NCBI GenBank assembly: GCA_033980235.1
Contig: CM067067.1
Span: 11,138,901-11,202,900 of the forward strand
DNA: 64,000 nucleotides
Direction of reading: 5' to 3'
DNA from: Diadema setosum
Lineage: Eukaryota; Echinodermata; Echinoidea; Diadematoida; Diadematidae
The translations under genes and the position numbers were made by a program. Under the pieces are notes generated by a model, which had not been told where the DNA came from, did not search any database, and was given only the letters and a program-made list of their open reading frames with translations. Of this stretch, positions 26,401 through 34,569 are shown in pieces (position 1 is the first letter of the stretch; every line of letters starts with the position of its first letter).

Positions 26401-29400
26401 TTTTGATGTGCATGTAACACATTTTGCCTATCATCCAGTCAAAATTTTTTGTGTTTAGGGCAGGGGATATTCATTTTAAGGCGCATAAATTCTTTAAAAG
26501 CCGAACGCAAAGGACTAGGACTCAAGCATGTGGCGCATGGTGATCATATCAAAAGCAGCTCAAAAGCAGCTTGTTCCTAACAGCAAGGATGTACAGTAGT
26601 CATGGTAACACTGACATCATACAGTAAATTTTTGAGCCCCTCCATCAAACGTCATTCAGAGGCACACAAATACTGTATCACTTTGACACCGTTCATGGGC
26701 AAACAACAGAACAGAAGCTTGTTAAAGGACAAGTCCACCTTCATTATATAGACATGTGGATTGATTGAATGCAGCACCATTAGTAGAACACATCAGTAAG
26801 AGTTTGAGGAAAATCAAACAATCTGCTTAAAGTTATGACTTTTGAAGTTTCTGCTCAGTCACTGCTGGACAAGAAGGCTAAGGCTACAGTTTGTGATGTC
26901 ATGTGTAGAATGATATAAATATAATTCACCATATTTTTACTTTTCTCGCATAGAACACTTGACTTGCCTCTTTCAGACGGCAGGGGGAATGAATATTACC
27001 CTCAACATACACCACTGACAAGTCAAGGAGATGTGCACTTTTAACAAAAAAAAGTGAAATTCTCTAACATGTATTTTCCTATCGTTCTACGCATGTGACA
27101 TCATACACTGTCGAAGTCTCCTCATCTAGAAGTGACTGCACAGATACTTTTAAAATTCATAACTTTTGAGCAGATTGTCTAATTTTCCCCAAACTTTCAC
27201 TGATCAGTAATTGTGTTCTTCTAATATTGCTGCATTCACTTAATCCACACATACATACAAAAACTTGTAAGAAGGTGGACTTGTCCTTTAAGTCAACTCT
27301 TTTCATCTCTCGCCATCTCTTGCATTAGTGGGAAAACCAATCGCTGAAGCACACATGGCCCTAACATCTTCAACAGACAACAAGTAACTTGCAAACTATG
27401 CAAAGCACCTGGAACCCAAGTAGTGTTTGGAACTACATGTAGACTACAAGAAAGCCTTTAGTCACTTATCAGTGACGGAACCAGGGGGGGGGGGGGGGGG
27501 GAAGGGGGGGGGGGGCAACCGGCGCACACCCCCTTTATTTTTCGTTAAAAAAACAAAAGAAATAAAAAGAAAAAAATGAAATGAAACCTGGAAGTGGCAC
27601 CAGAAATACTGTACGAGCTGAAATTTTCGCGTACAGATATTTTCGCGAATTGCTACTTGGAGGACATTTTCGCGTGATGTTAATTTCGCGGTTGCGAGGG
27701 TCTAACTGAACTTACTTATTTGCGCGTTGTTATTTTCGCGGTTCAAAGGCGATTCGCGAAAATAAAACCACCACGAAAATTTCAGCTCGTACAGTATTAG
27801 TTGCGCCCCCCCTTTACAAAATTCCTGGATCCGCCCCTGCCCTATACAAAATTTGTAACAAATGTGTATCCAGCAAAACTTGAAATTGCAGTGTACAGTG
27901 TACATTGTACTTCAAAAATTGGTTTGAATGCACAAATACACAATGTAAGTACAGGTGGCTGCATACAGAAATTGCTACCAAATCATTGTCTCGACATGTT
28001 TTCCAAACAACATAAAAAAAAAAACTATCACTCAGTTTTGTATTAATCATACGTCTCAGTACAATTACATGTTTGTATAAGAAATTTAAGACCACATGTG
28101 TACTTTGTGGAACTGAAACTGTACTAATGTGATACCAAATTACACAGGACAGTGTACATTGTCTGTCATGAACTTCATTGTCTTTTCCATCTTCCCTGTC
28201 TCTTTGAATTTACTTTCTTTGCCATCCCTTATTAGTGCCACTGAGAACTGAACAGAGACATCAGTCACGTATAAAAATACCTGAATTTAAAATGAATTAT
28301 CACAAAAAAATAATAAATAGCCAACGATAGCCACCGAGTAGTACTTTTTTGATCCAATGTGAAGTGGAACAGATTATATTCATGGTACAATACTGTACAT
28401 GGTATGTACAAAATATAATTTGTACATTACGTTGTACAAATACATTGTACAATTGTACAGCTGTATATGGGTATAAAGTACATAACCACCCAATTTGGAA
28501 GACTTACAGTATACTAACATGTACAGTACCGTAATTGTCACAACATGATGAAGTACTATAATCAATTTTCAGGGAGTCTTCCATAAAATCAGCAAGAATT
28601 CTGTAGAGAAGCTCTGCTGATTCACTTCATATAGAGCCACTGCATGTGTACTGTATGTGTAGTGTATGTGCAATAAACCATGTGTCTTTTGTGAAACGTA
28701 GAGTGCTTAGGATTCTACTCTTCTTTCTTTCTTTCTTTTTTTTTTATTAATTCAGACTAACTTTTAACTGGCCTGGGATTGTCCATGAATAAGCTTCCAA
28801 ACATTCTCCCATTTGCTCTCATAGGAATTCCCCCCCCCCCCCAATACATGAATGGCAGGAGAGATGGTCAATACAACAGCTTGTTTTTAATATCCCAAGT
28901 GGTACAAAGTATGTTTCTACATGTAATTTGTAGCCAGACGATATATCAGTTTTGCAAATAAGTGGCTTCACAAAGATTGAATTTGAAGACACAAAAGTGG
29001 CTTTGAGGCATCCATAAAAATGGCATGCTACATGTACATTGTACATACATTGTATGTACAATGTACTATAAAATGTAAACTTGTGCAATGTTAACATAGG
29101 TATACACATACACTCAATAGTTTTGGTTGAGACCTAATTTCAGGTTTCTAACATATTTTGGTGAGATAATGAGAAACTTCTTATGAAATATGAAAGAGCA
29201 TGTAATTCCATGAGGAATTCAACGTTTATTTGATGAAAATTGGTTTTGAAATGGCTGAGATATCCAAAACAGAGCAATTCTAATAAAGTGTGGGACCCAC
29301 ATTTTATTACGATCACTTTGTTTTACTTTGTTTTTGGATGTTTCAGTCATTCCAAACCTGATTTTCATCAAATAAACTTTGAATTCCTCTTAAAATGGTA

Positions 29401-32400
29401 CATGTGTATGCTCTGCACTGTTTCATAAGTGTTTTCTTGGTATCTCGCAAAAAGTTAAAAGCCCAAGTCTCATCTCCACCAATATTGTACCATCCCTTTA
29501 AAGTCATCTAATTAATACATTTACAATGTATGTACAATGTACATAAACTACATTGTACATTGTACCTGTAACTGGAAATGTGAAACACTTTTTGTGTGTG
29601 TGTGAAATACGTATATTGTTCAAATTTCATGCTCCACTGAACATTTGGGTGACTACCATTTACCAGAACATTGTACTCTCATCCACTTTGGAAACAATTA
29701 AAAAGCAACATTTGCAGAAATTGGCTCAGCAAAAAAAAAAATCTAGAAATGTCGCTACAGTGACTGGTTATACCCCCGCCAAACAACATTTCATAAGCTT
29801 TGGTCAAAACAACATTTCATAAGCTTTGGTCAAAAAACTGAGGAAGTAGTTAAATCTGCAAGATCTTTCCTTGATCTTCTGCCATTAATATGCCGTTACC
29901 ATGGCAACGTACAACTACTTTCGGGTACTGTCGAAAAATGCGTCTTGCACATCTACAACCAAAGGCACACATCTGTACCAAGTTTCATGGAAATTGGGCA
30001 AAAACTGAGGAAGTAGTTTGCAACACAATATTTTCCATCATTTTGGCTCATAATACTGTAAAACGAGGAATTTTCGCGTGCATTTTAATTTCGCGAATTT
30101 CGCGAGCGCCAAGATTCGCGAAATCAAAATGCACGCGAAAGTTCTTGTCTACACATTAAGCATTGAATGCCAGTGGCAATTCGCGAAAATTTCATCCTGC
30201 AAAAAAGGCTGTCGGCTCCAATTCGCGAAAAATTCATGCCGCGAATATATCATGTTTTACAGTCTGTGAGCTGTTACCATGGCAACATACTTTTCGTCAC
30301 TGTCAAGAAATGTGTCATGCTGACCTATATCCTAAGACAAACATTCAATATGAATTCCATGAGAATTGGAAGAACACTGATGAAGCAGTTTTGCCATGAA
30401 GCATTTTGCCCTATATTTTACCAATAACATGCCGTTACCATGGCAACGCACTTTTTGCCACTGTGGAAATATGTGTCTTGCACATTAACATATTCAGATG
30501 AACATCTGTACCTAATTTCATAAAAATTGATCAAAAACTGTGGGAGGAGTTCGCGACGCAAGATTTGTACCCATTTTTGCCCATAATATGCCGTTACCAT
30601 GGCAACGTACTTTTGGGTACTGTCAAAAAATACGTCTTGCACATCTACAACCCAAGGCACACATCTGTGCCAAGTTTTATGGGAATCGGTTGAAAACTGA
30701 GGAAGTAGTTCGCGACGCAAGATTTGCAACGGACCGACCACCCGACCGACCGCCCGACCGACCGCCCGCTGATTCCTATATACCCCCTTCAAACTTCGTT
30801 TGGCGGGGGTATGAAAATTAAAAAACAAGAAAAAATAATTGGGCAAGAATTGTCAAAGTCAGCACTATCTCAATCTGTTGGATTAATCGGGAGCTTTTAC
30901 CCAATGACATAATTTTTTTTTCTATAAAATCTACAGACGAATCATCCATGGATGGACAAAAACTACCAATCACACTACATGATAAAGTTGTGAGCAATGC
31001 AACTTCTACAACAGGGACCAAAGAGCTCTACAGGGTCAGATTCTCTGACAATGACACTGCACCAAGTTAGAATGATTACATAACAGTATTAGGTGTTTGC
31101 ATTTAAATCACCCCCTTAATCATACAGTGTAGTATGTATCTTGATACCACATTGGATTCCATGTGATTGTGTGTGTTACGTTCCGTTTGTTACATGTACT
31201 GTACGTGTACACATTGTAACACAATGTGCCTAGATAACACTTGTACCAGTATCAAGTGAGACTGGTGCCTGCAAACCCTTCTCTAATCTGTCATACTTTT
31301 CTCCCTCCAACCTAAAAAGGAGGAAATGCATATAGTGTACACAGTTGTGGATACTGTACAAATTTATGTACATGTAAAAAGTATCTAGGAACACTTTCTT
31401 TCCTTTTATAATCATGGATTTATTTATGTAATTTGCATTTCCTTGATCACAGTGAAACTCTGCAAGTTCTGCAAATGCTTTGAGCAGTTCAATAAGGGTC
31501 TTTTTTTTTTTGTCCTTTCATGAATGAAAAAATTACCAATCATCATACAATAATTGAAAGTATCAATTTCTGCTTTCTTAAACATTTTTTATAAGAGACA
31601 GTGACCCAATCAATAGGTAGCATGTATAAATGCTTGTACTGTAGGGTTGGGGGTACCACGTATCATCACCCTAAGGATCTGTAGCTTGTTTATTCTAAAA
31701 ATATAATACAAATCCGCCTAATTCTTACCTCAAATATGACATAAATACTGCAGTTTTGAATGTCGTGACCGTCTCGTTGATTATGAATCTCCGTTTTAAA
31801 ATAGCGCAATTTTAGTGCGTGCGTTCTGTTTTCTTCGCGCAGCTAAAAAGGGAACCTTGCGATCGGCACCCCCTCCCCTCCATAGGTATACACGTGAATT
31901 TCACAGCATAGGTAATACACATGAATTTCACAGGCCATAGGTAATACACGTGAATTTCACAACCATGCGTCGTTACTGAGTGGATGTGTAATTTTTAGCT
32001 TGGTTTGTTTGAGTTTGATTTTCGTTTCTTCGTTTTTATTGTTTTTATAGCTAATGACACTTAATCCCGCACGTACTTTTTCGTTCTATACGCAAACAGC
32101 CATGATACGCAGGGTGCCGATGGGAAGGTGCCCTGCCGATAGGTGGTGCCCCAACCATACATAATGACTCCTACTGTATGCTCCCACAGTACAGCACTCT
32201 TCACGTAGTCGGGGTTAATTTGTACGTGTATGTATTTAAAGCTAAAAGGAGTAGAACTTTACTTTTTGTTGACTTGAGAATAGAAAATAGTAGAATCATG
32301 AGAATTGAGAAACAGAAGTACCAAGTAGACCTCTACTCTAACTACACGCAGCCGCTGTCGCGAAGCGACGCGGCTGCACCTGTATTCCTTCGCAGACGTT

Positions 32401-34569
32401 GTCATTTTTCAGTGTGGTTGTGCGACTCCTTCATGAATATCTTTATTAATCATGGAAAACTAAAATACAAGGAATTATCGTAATCTATGATAATCATTCA
32501 ATAATCGGTCAGGTTGTTTTTGTTTAATTACGTCAAAAACTCACCGAAATCTGTGGCTGAAATCAGGTCTGTAAACGTCCTTATTGCTTCACTCCTCATC
32601 TGCGTGTTATTTGAATGGCATTCACTCTCGTATACTACAACGTACAATGTAGGTAGTCGGAGAGCTAGAGGGCGCCTCTCCGACTACCTACGTTGTACGG
32701 CGGCGCAGCAATGCTTGAGTGCAGACTCAGTCGCCACGTCTGCACTCAAGCATTCCGCGCCGCCGCGCCTGGCGACACTCACGCCAGTAATCGCTCGCAT
32801 TTCAGCATTCACATGGGTCGTTTGACATCGCATTTAAATCCATGATTTTAGATATGATGCCTCGAACCGATTTTGCTCAAATTTCGTGAGTAACTAGGAA
32901 ACTTGTGAAGCTTTATGGACATAATCAAGCGAATTGCCGCAGTCCTTTCATTTTCGCGTTGCATTGCAAAAAAGCGTGGAGACTCCTTACAAGGGGTGCC
33001 CCGGGGGTTACTTATAAGGGGGACGGGTTACTTATAAGGAGGGGCCCCCCTTGTGAGTGGGTTTCCCGAACTGACCTCTACTCTAGACTCTTGTTGGTCT
33101 AGTTTTTTAAATTTATCTAAATAGTCCATATAATGACGTGAGGCACCTGTCTCTCGTCAGGGGCCCGAATATCATCACCCTGAGTAAAATTGCTACAAGT
33201 GCACTGAACAAAAATTTACGCCCAGGACCGTGTTCAGTACGCTTTGCAGGGTTACCACAACTAGACTCTACGCAAACTGAGGTGAAAACCAAACAGTTTT
33301 TCTTGAAAATCTTACATTTATGTAAGAAATATGTATAATATCATCATGGTCACCCGCACACGTCTTACGAGTAGGCATACGTGCTTTGTCTATATGGGAG
33401 AGCGGGGTGGCAAGCTGCGGACCCCTTCCTTAACTTAAGCGCACATGAATTCCACATCGTTCGCATTTACCTAACCACGATAAACTCAGTTCGGGAAACC
33501 CACTCACAAGGGGGGCCCCTCCTTATAAGTAACCCGTCCCCCTTATAAGTAACCCCGTCCCCCTTATAAGTAACCCCCGGGGCACCCCTTATAAGGAGTC
33601 TCCACGCTTTTTTGCAATGCAACGCGAAAATGAAAGGACTGCGGCAGTTCGCTTGATTATGTCCATAAAGCTTCACAAGTTTCCTAGTTACTCACGAAAT
33701 TTGAGCAAAATCGGTTTGAGGCATCATATCTAAAATCATGGATTTAAATGCGATGTCAAATGACCCATGCGAATGCTGAAATGCGAGCGATTACTGGCGT
33801 GAGTGTCGCCAGGGGCGGCGGCGCGGCAATGCTTGAGTGCAGACGTGGCGACTGAGTACGTACTCAGTCGCCACGTCTGCACTCGCAAGCATTGCCGCGC
33901 CTGGCGACACTCACGCCAGTAATCGCTCGCATTTCAGCGTTCGCATGGGTCATTTGACATCGCATTTAAATCCATGATTTTAGATATGATGCCTCAAACC
34001 GATTTTGCTCAAATTTCGTGAGTAACTAGGAAACTTGTGAAGCTTTATGGACATAATCAAGCGAATTGCCGCAGTCCTTTCATTTTCGCGTTGCATTGCA
34101 AAAAAGCGTGGAGACTCCTTATAAGGGGTGCCCCGGGGGTTACTTATAAGGGGGACGGGGTTACTTATAAGGGGGACGGGTTACTTATAAGGAGGGGCCC
34201 CCCTTGTGAGTGGGTTTCCCGAACTGAACTGCAAAGTTCTGGTATTGATCATTGAAGTTGTGGTTCCACTTGAATCTTCAGCATTTTTCCTTTGTGCGAG
34301 TGAGATTTCATAGAATTTCAGTGATGTAGTATGAGTGAAACATGCATAGAAACCTCGACCAGATCTAAACATTAACTATGACGAGATGCAGGTCACTCAA
34401 GTAAGCATAGAATTTCTATATTATAGACTAAACTTTAATACCACTGCACTAGTACACTACTACCAGTACCCACTAGGTCTAGCCAAAACATCTTCTTACT
34501 TACCAAATATTCCCTGACAGCATCATGGAACACTTGCTCTCTTGCGTCCCACTGTTGTTCATTATCCAT
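1687..34569 (-). CDS. LMBR1: LMBR1/LMBR1L-family (LIMR) membrane protein gene, 10 exons, 3' end missing
   Basis: Ten exons on the minus strand join in phase: 34569-34504, 24884-24791, 23717-23544, 22966-22863, 14665-14539, 11774-11706, 11130-10993, 6726-6482, 4366-4293, 1844-1687. All have AG/GT borders. They give 1249 coding bases, 416 codons plus one base. The product aligns along its length with vertebrate LMBR1 and LMBR1L (about 490 aa), which are multi-pass receptors or regulators of the plasma membrane and ER. LMBR1L is known as a lipocalin-1 receptor and Wnt regulator; LMBR1 introns host the vertebrate Shh limb enhancer. Hallmarks visible are SIVSNEVLL, WLNGSLIHG, FTESEGFPGSKKG, YLPYLYSC, RRRKASSFQRNLGYP and VIGNC...LSSALPVLS. 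At least eight hydrophobic segments are present; the last one and the C-tail (about 70 residues) should lie left of position 1. Invertebrates usually have one gene for the pair, so the symbol is a family label. Function in this animal is inferred. Confidence 0.93.
2946..3514. mobile_element. Long-TIR MITE (TTAAAGG family), copy 1
   Basis: The left end TTAAAGGGAATCCTAACCCG matches the inverted right end, which reads CTTTGGGTTTCCTTTAA. The inner arms also pair (GTTATGAATTTTTAAA with TTTAAAAATTCATAAC, and the AATCAGACAATCG region). No transposase is present, so this is a non-autonomous element. Confidence 0.8.
3634..4200. mobile_element. Long-TIR MITE (TTAAAGG family), copy 2
   Basis: Left end TTAAAGGACAAGTTCACCTT and inverted right end AAGGTGAACTTGTCCTTTAA are perfect 20-bp mirror images. 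The internal arms match copy 1 and the copy at 26722-27291 in a diverged way. Confidence 0.88.
4293..4366 (-). CDS. LMBR1: LMBR1-family exon 9 (74 bp)
   Basis: Residues 340-363 plus two bases: EAGLGKVSLSKFGAFGALLE then VCLI. This matches the family segment GxxSxSxxGxxGAxxExxLI before the YLM helix. The acceptor is AAATTACAG|GAAGCT and the donor CATCTT|GTATCC (phase 2). Joining it to exon 10 restores F-Y-L-M. It is short and easily missed; the phases on both sides fit exactly. Confidence 0.88.
4367..6481. other. Intron 8 of the LMBR1-family gene
   Basis: Dominated by the DR1-rich TIR element at 4852-5882. The remainder is AT-rich and without a recognisable gene; a short repeated phrase (CAGGGAGATT) recurs near 6070-6200. 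Confidence 0.7.
4852..5882. mobile_element. TIR element with (CGGA)n tail and multiple TGACCTTTGACC motifs
   Basis: The left end reads CTAGATATATCGCTACGGCG then TATGCCTCCGCC. The right end carries a long (GGAC)n tract at about 5775-5840 and closes with the inverted terminus TTGCGGAGGCATA. The internal sequence repeats phrases such as CTTGA..TTTGCGAGATATGG and TTGACCTTTGACC. The left end is related to that of the element at 29743. No transposase is present. Confidence 0.8.
6482..6726 (-). CDS. LMBR1: LMBR1-family exon 8
   Basis: The largest exon, residues 258-339. It covers a basic, probably helical cytoplasmic stretch (HLRLREVSRDRRVLDRRRK), the signature KASSFQRNLGYP, and a long hydrophobic helix (VWILLFLLTVLSLCVVGW). 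The acceptor follows CCCCCGCCCCCAACAG; the donor is ATCAAG|GTTAGA, phase 0. GC content at third positions looks higher than in the neighbouring exons. Confidence 0.92.
6727..10992. other. Intron 7 of the LMBR1-family gene
   Basis: About 4.3 kb without a supported gene. It includes A/T homopolymers (7000, 8018), a C11 run (8390), a GTT/CAA-type simple repeat (9976-10010) and, at 8430-8870, a compositionally distinct patch with repeated ACGGTATA and AACGACG motifs that may be an old element. Confidence 0.6.
10993..11130 (-). CDS. LMBR1: LMBR1-family exon 7
   Basis: Residues 212-257. STPVGFGRLFSVIGKLVVKP is the conserved loop after the fifth helix, followed by an acidic segment (NIDEEFHTAKFEEEDIIRKL). 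The acceptor is TTTCTCAG|TTTCAACC and the donor TTAGATG|GTGAGT, phase 1. Confidence 0.9.
11131..14538. other. Introns 6 and 5 (flanking exon 6 at 11706-11774)
   Basis: AT-rich sequence with a tri-nucleotide-like ATT/ACT/ATC simple repeat at 12880-13080 and an A22 run near 13840. I see no gene, RNA or clear mobile element. The intron 11775-14538 is positionally equivalent to the one that carries the ZRS enhancer in vertebrate LMBR1. Confidence 0.6.
11706..11774 (-). CDS. LMBR1: LMBR1-family exon 6
   Basis: A 69-bp exon encoding residues 189-211, with the family signature YLPYLYSCMAFLGVLMLL. The acceptor is TCCAACAG|GAGTATGG and the donor ACTCA|GTAAGT, phase 1 on both sides. Confidence 0.9.
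14539..14665 (-). CDS. LMBR1: LMBR1-family exon 5
   Basis: Residues 147-188. GIRGRVYETVLVL leads into a hydrophobic helix (VMLSVLVFGLVLVFNALL) and an acidic DDTDSSRETLQ loop. The acceptor is ATTGTAG|GGTATC and the donor CTGCAAA|GTGAGT, phase 1. In vertebrates the intron after exon 5 of LMBR1 hosts the ZRS enhancer. Confidence 0.88.
15599..16018. mobile_element. GC-rich TIR element with CGTTTACAGTG ends
   Basis: The left end CCCCGTTTACAGTGAGTG continues to AAGGGCTGGG. The right end CCCAGCCCTGCACTGTAAACCG is its imperfect inverse. The internal CACTGTAAACG/CCGTAAACG motif recurs several times with CGGCC-rich spacers. Reading frames over it are Pro/Ala/Arg-rich artefacts. No transposase. Confidence 0.75.
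17617..17646. repeat. Short perfect inverted repeat
   Basis: GTATGCAAGCC and GGCTTGCATAC flank a CGCTCTA loop; this may be the end of a foldback element extending toward 18172. Confidence 0.55.
18032..18172. mobile_element. Foldback element with about 37-bp arms
   Basis: AGCTCTCTCATTGGACAGCG continuing to CTTGCATTCAGCGCTT pairs with AAGCGCTGAATGCAAGCACT continuing to GTCCAATGAGAGAGCT. The loop is about 65 bp. A phrase CTTAATCCGGTCAGGAACCA occurs on both sides (17952 and 18346), possibly a larger duplicated flank. Confidence 0.7.
19651..19737. promoter_or_regulatory. Candidate regulatory patch: CRE-like site and RFX X-box
   Basis: TGACGTCA (19651-19658) is a full CRE palindrome. GTTACCTAGCAAC (19725-19737) fits the X-box consensus GTNRCC-N-RGYAAC bound by RFX factors, typical of ciliary gene promoters. 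Both lie in a locally more CpG-rich part of intron 4. A 144-codon open frame crosses the patch but does not look like a known protein. A promoter here is inference. Confidence 0.35.
20395..20911. mobile_element. TTAA-flanked piggyBac-like MITE
   Basis: The ends are TTAACTCTTTATGTGCCACG and its exact inverse CGTGGCACATAAAGAGTTAA, so the TTAA target duplication and 16-bp TIR are intact. TTAA targets are characteristic of piggyBac. About 520 bp and no transposase frame. A short related insert lies at 39780-39850. Confidence 0.8.
22863..22966 (-). CDS. LMBR1: LMBR1-family exon 4
   Basis: Residues 112-146. Encodes LWNLIFLFSNLCLFVLLPFA then YFFTESEGFPGSKK, the third membrane helix and the conserved acidic/Gly loop. 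The acceptor is CCAACAG|GTCTG and the donor AAAAAG|GTAAGA, phase 0. Confidence 0.92.
23544..23717 (-). CDS. LMBR1: LMBR1-family exon 3
   Basis: Residues 54-111. Contains the family's most conserved block: a hydrophobic helix (YSIALWLCTFTTAVSGGAVL), then LPLSIVSNEVLL and YMKWLNGSLIHG. The acceptor is TTGCAG|CTGATT and the donor CACG|GTCAGT, phase 1. Confidence 0.92.
24046..24373. mobile_element. Foldback MITE with TTTCGT(N)ACGAAA core repeats
   Basis: The arms begin AGGCCCGAATTCACGAAGGT and end ACCTTCGTGAATTCGGGCCT. They extend about 75 bp each, through a palindromic CCATGGTTTAAACCATGG block to GCGCCAAGTG / CACTTGGCGC. The centre is a run of small palindromes (ATTTCGT..ACGAAAT). A highly structured element; no coding capacity. 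Confidence 0.88.
24427..24814. repeat. 194-bp tandem duplication including the end of exon 2
   Basis: 24427-24620 and 24621-24814 are nearly identical. The unit includes the intron 2 donor site and about 25 coding bases of exon 2. The copy at about 24590-24620 therefore preserves a donor-like GTTTGT next to a truncated exon fragment with one base change. Confidence 0.88.
24791..24884 (-). CDS. LMBR1: LMBR1-family exon 2 (first membrane segment)
   Basis: Residues 23-53. The acceptor is TTTTTCAG|ATTGAT and the donor TATTCTG|GTTTGT (phase 1). It encodes the first hydrophobic helix (IDFLFFGILYLSSYLIICHF) followed by a basic/acidic loop (KRRTDKEDLYS). The donor half of this exon is duplicated 194 bp downstream in the intron (see the repeat at 24427-24814). 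Confidence 0.9.
24994..25189. mobile_element. TTCGCG-family MITE, copy 1
   Basis: The ends TACTGTATAAGC and GCTTATACAGTA are inverted. The internal sequence has repeated TTTCGCG / CGCGAAAA motifs. About 195 bp. Confidence 0.75.
26722..27291. mobile_element. Long-TIR MITE (TTAAAGG family), copy 3
   Basis: Left end TTAAAGGACAAGTCCACCTT; right end AAGGTGGACTTGTCCTTTAA is its perfect inverse. The internal arms follow copies 1 and 2. Confidence 0.88.
27607..27797. mobile_element. TTCGCG-family MITE, copy 2
   Basis: TACTGTACGAGCTGAAATTT and AAATTTCAGCTCGTACAGTA form perfect 20-bp TIRs. The interior is filled with TTTTCGCG repeats in both orientations. Confidence 0.85.
29743..30812. mobile_element. 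TIR element with four X-box-like GTTACCATGGCAAC units and (CGAC)n tail
   Basis: The left end CTAGAAATGTCGCTACAGTG leads to ATACCCCCGCCAAAC, which is inverted at the right terminus (GTTTGGCGGGGGTAT). The interior consists of four units of about 160 bp, each opening with CCATGGCAAC in the context GTTACCATGGCAAC (near 29896, 30274, 30434 and 30594) and including phrases like AACTGAGGAAGTAGTT. Between units 1 and 2 a TTCGCG MITE is inserted. No transposase; the same element end occurs at 1-117. Confidence 0.82.
30054..30263. mobile_element. TTCGCG-family MITE, copy 3, nested inside the X-box element
   Basis: Ends TACTGTAAAACGAGGAATTT and ATATCATGTTTTACAGT are inverted with mismatches; the interior carries TTCGCG motifs in both orientations. 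It interrupts the host element between two of its 160-bp units, so it is the younger insertion. Confidence 0.78.
31883..31965. repeat. Three-copy 28-bp minisatellite
   Basis: Three tandem copies of CATAGGTAATACACGTGAAT followed by TTCACAG, with small differences. Confidence 0.75.
32341..33072. mobile_element. Hairpin-rich element flanked by a 13-bp direct repeat
   Basis: GACCTCTACTCTA occurs at 32328-32340 and again at 33073-33085, as expected of a target-site duplication. Inside are at least three hairpins: GCAGCCGC...GCGGCTGC; a stem GTAGGTAGTCGGAGAG / CTCTCCGACTACCTAC at about 32650-32696; and GCTTGAGTGCAGAC / GTCTGCACTCAAGC. The right 345 bp match each arm of the palindrome at 33487-34226 and include the GTTACTTATAAGGGGGACGG minisatellite (two units here). 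Confidence 0.7.
33487..34226. repeat. Near-perfect 740-bp palindrome
   Basis: The left arm (33487-33859) is the inverse of the right arm (33860-34226), with centre AGTACGTACT and no spacer. The outer ends are CAGTTCGGGAAACCC and GGGTTTCCCGAACTG. Each arm contains three units of TTATAAG...GGGGGACGG and a CGCGCCTGGCGACACTCACG segment. It is homologous to the right half of the element at 32341-33072, so it is probably a foldback or inverted-duplicate form of that family. Small indels distinguish the arms near the centre. Confidence 0.88.
34504..34569 (-). CDS. LMBR1: LMBR1-family exon 1 (initiator)
   Basis: Encodes residues 1-22, MDNEQQWDAREQVFHDAVRE plus YL, matching the extracellular N-terminus of the family (xxVREQxFHxxVRE). 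The ATG is at 34569-34567. The donor is TTG|GTAAGT, phase 0. The 5'UTR and promoter lie to the right (about 34570-34900); no TATA box is obvious there. Confidence 0.9.

Larger units (their letters stand above)
24885..34503. other. Intron 1 of the LMBR1-family gene (9.6 kb)
   Basis: Rich in mobile elements: TTCGCG elements (24994, 27607, 30054), a TTAAAGG MITE (26722), the X-box-bearing element (29743-30812), a flanked hairpin element (32341-33072) and a large palindrome (33487-34226). It also has a CA microsatellite near 26003-26026, a G-rich tract at 27486-27514 and many TACATGTAC/GTACATTG motifs. No gene is supported inside. Confidence 0.7.
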
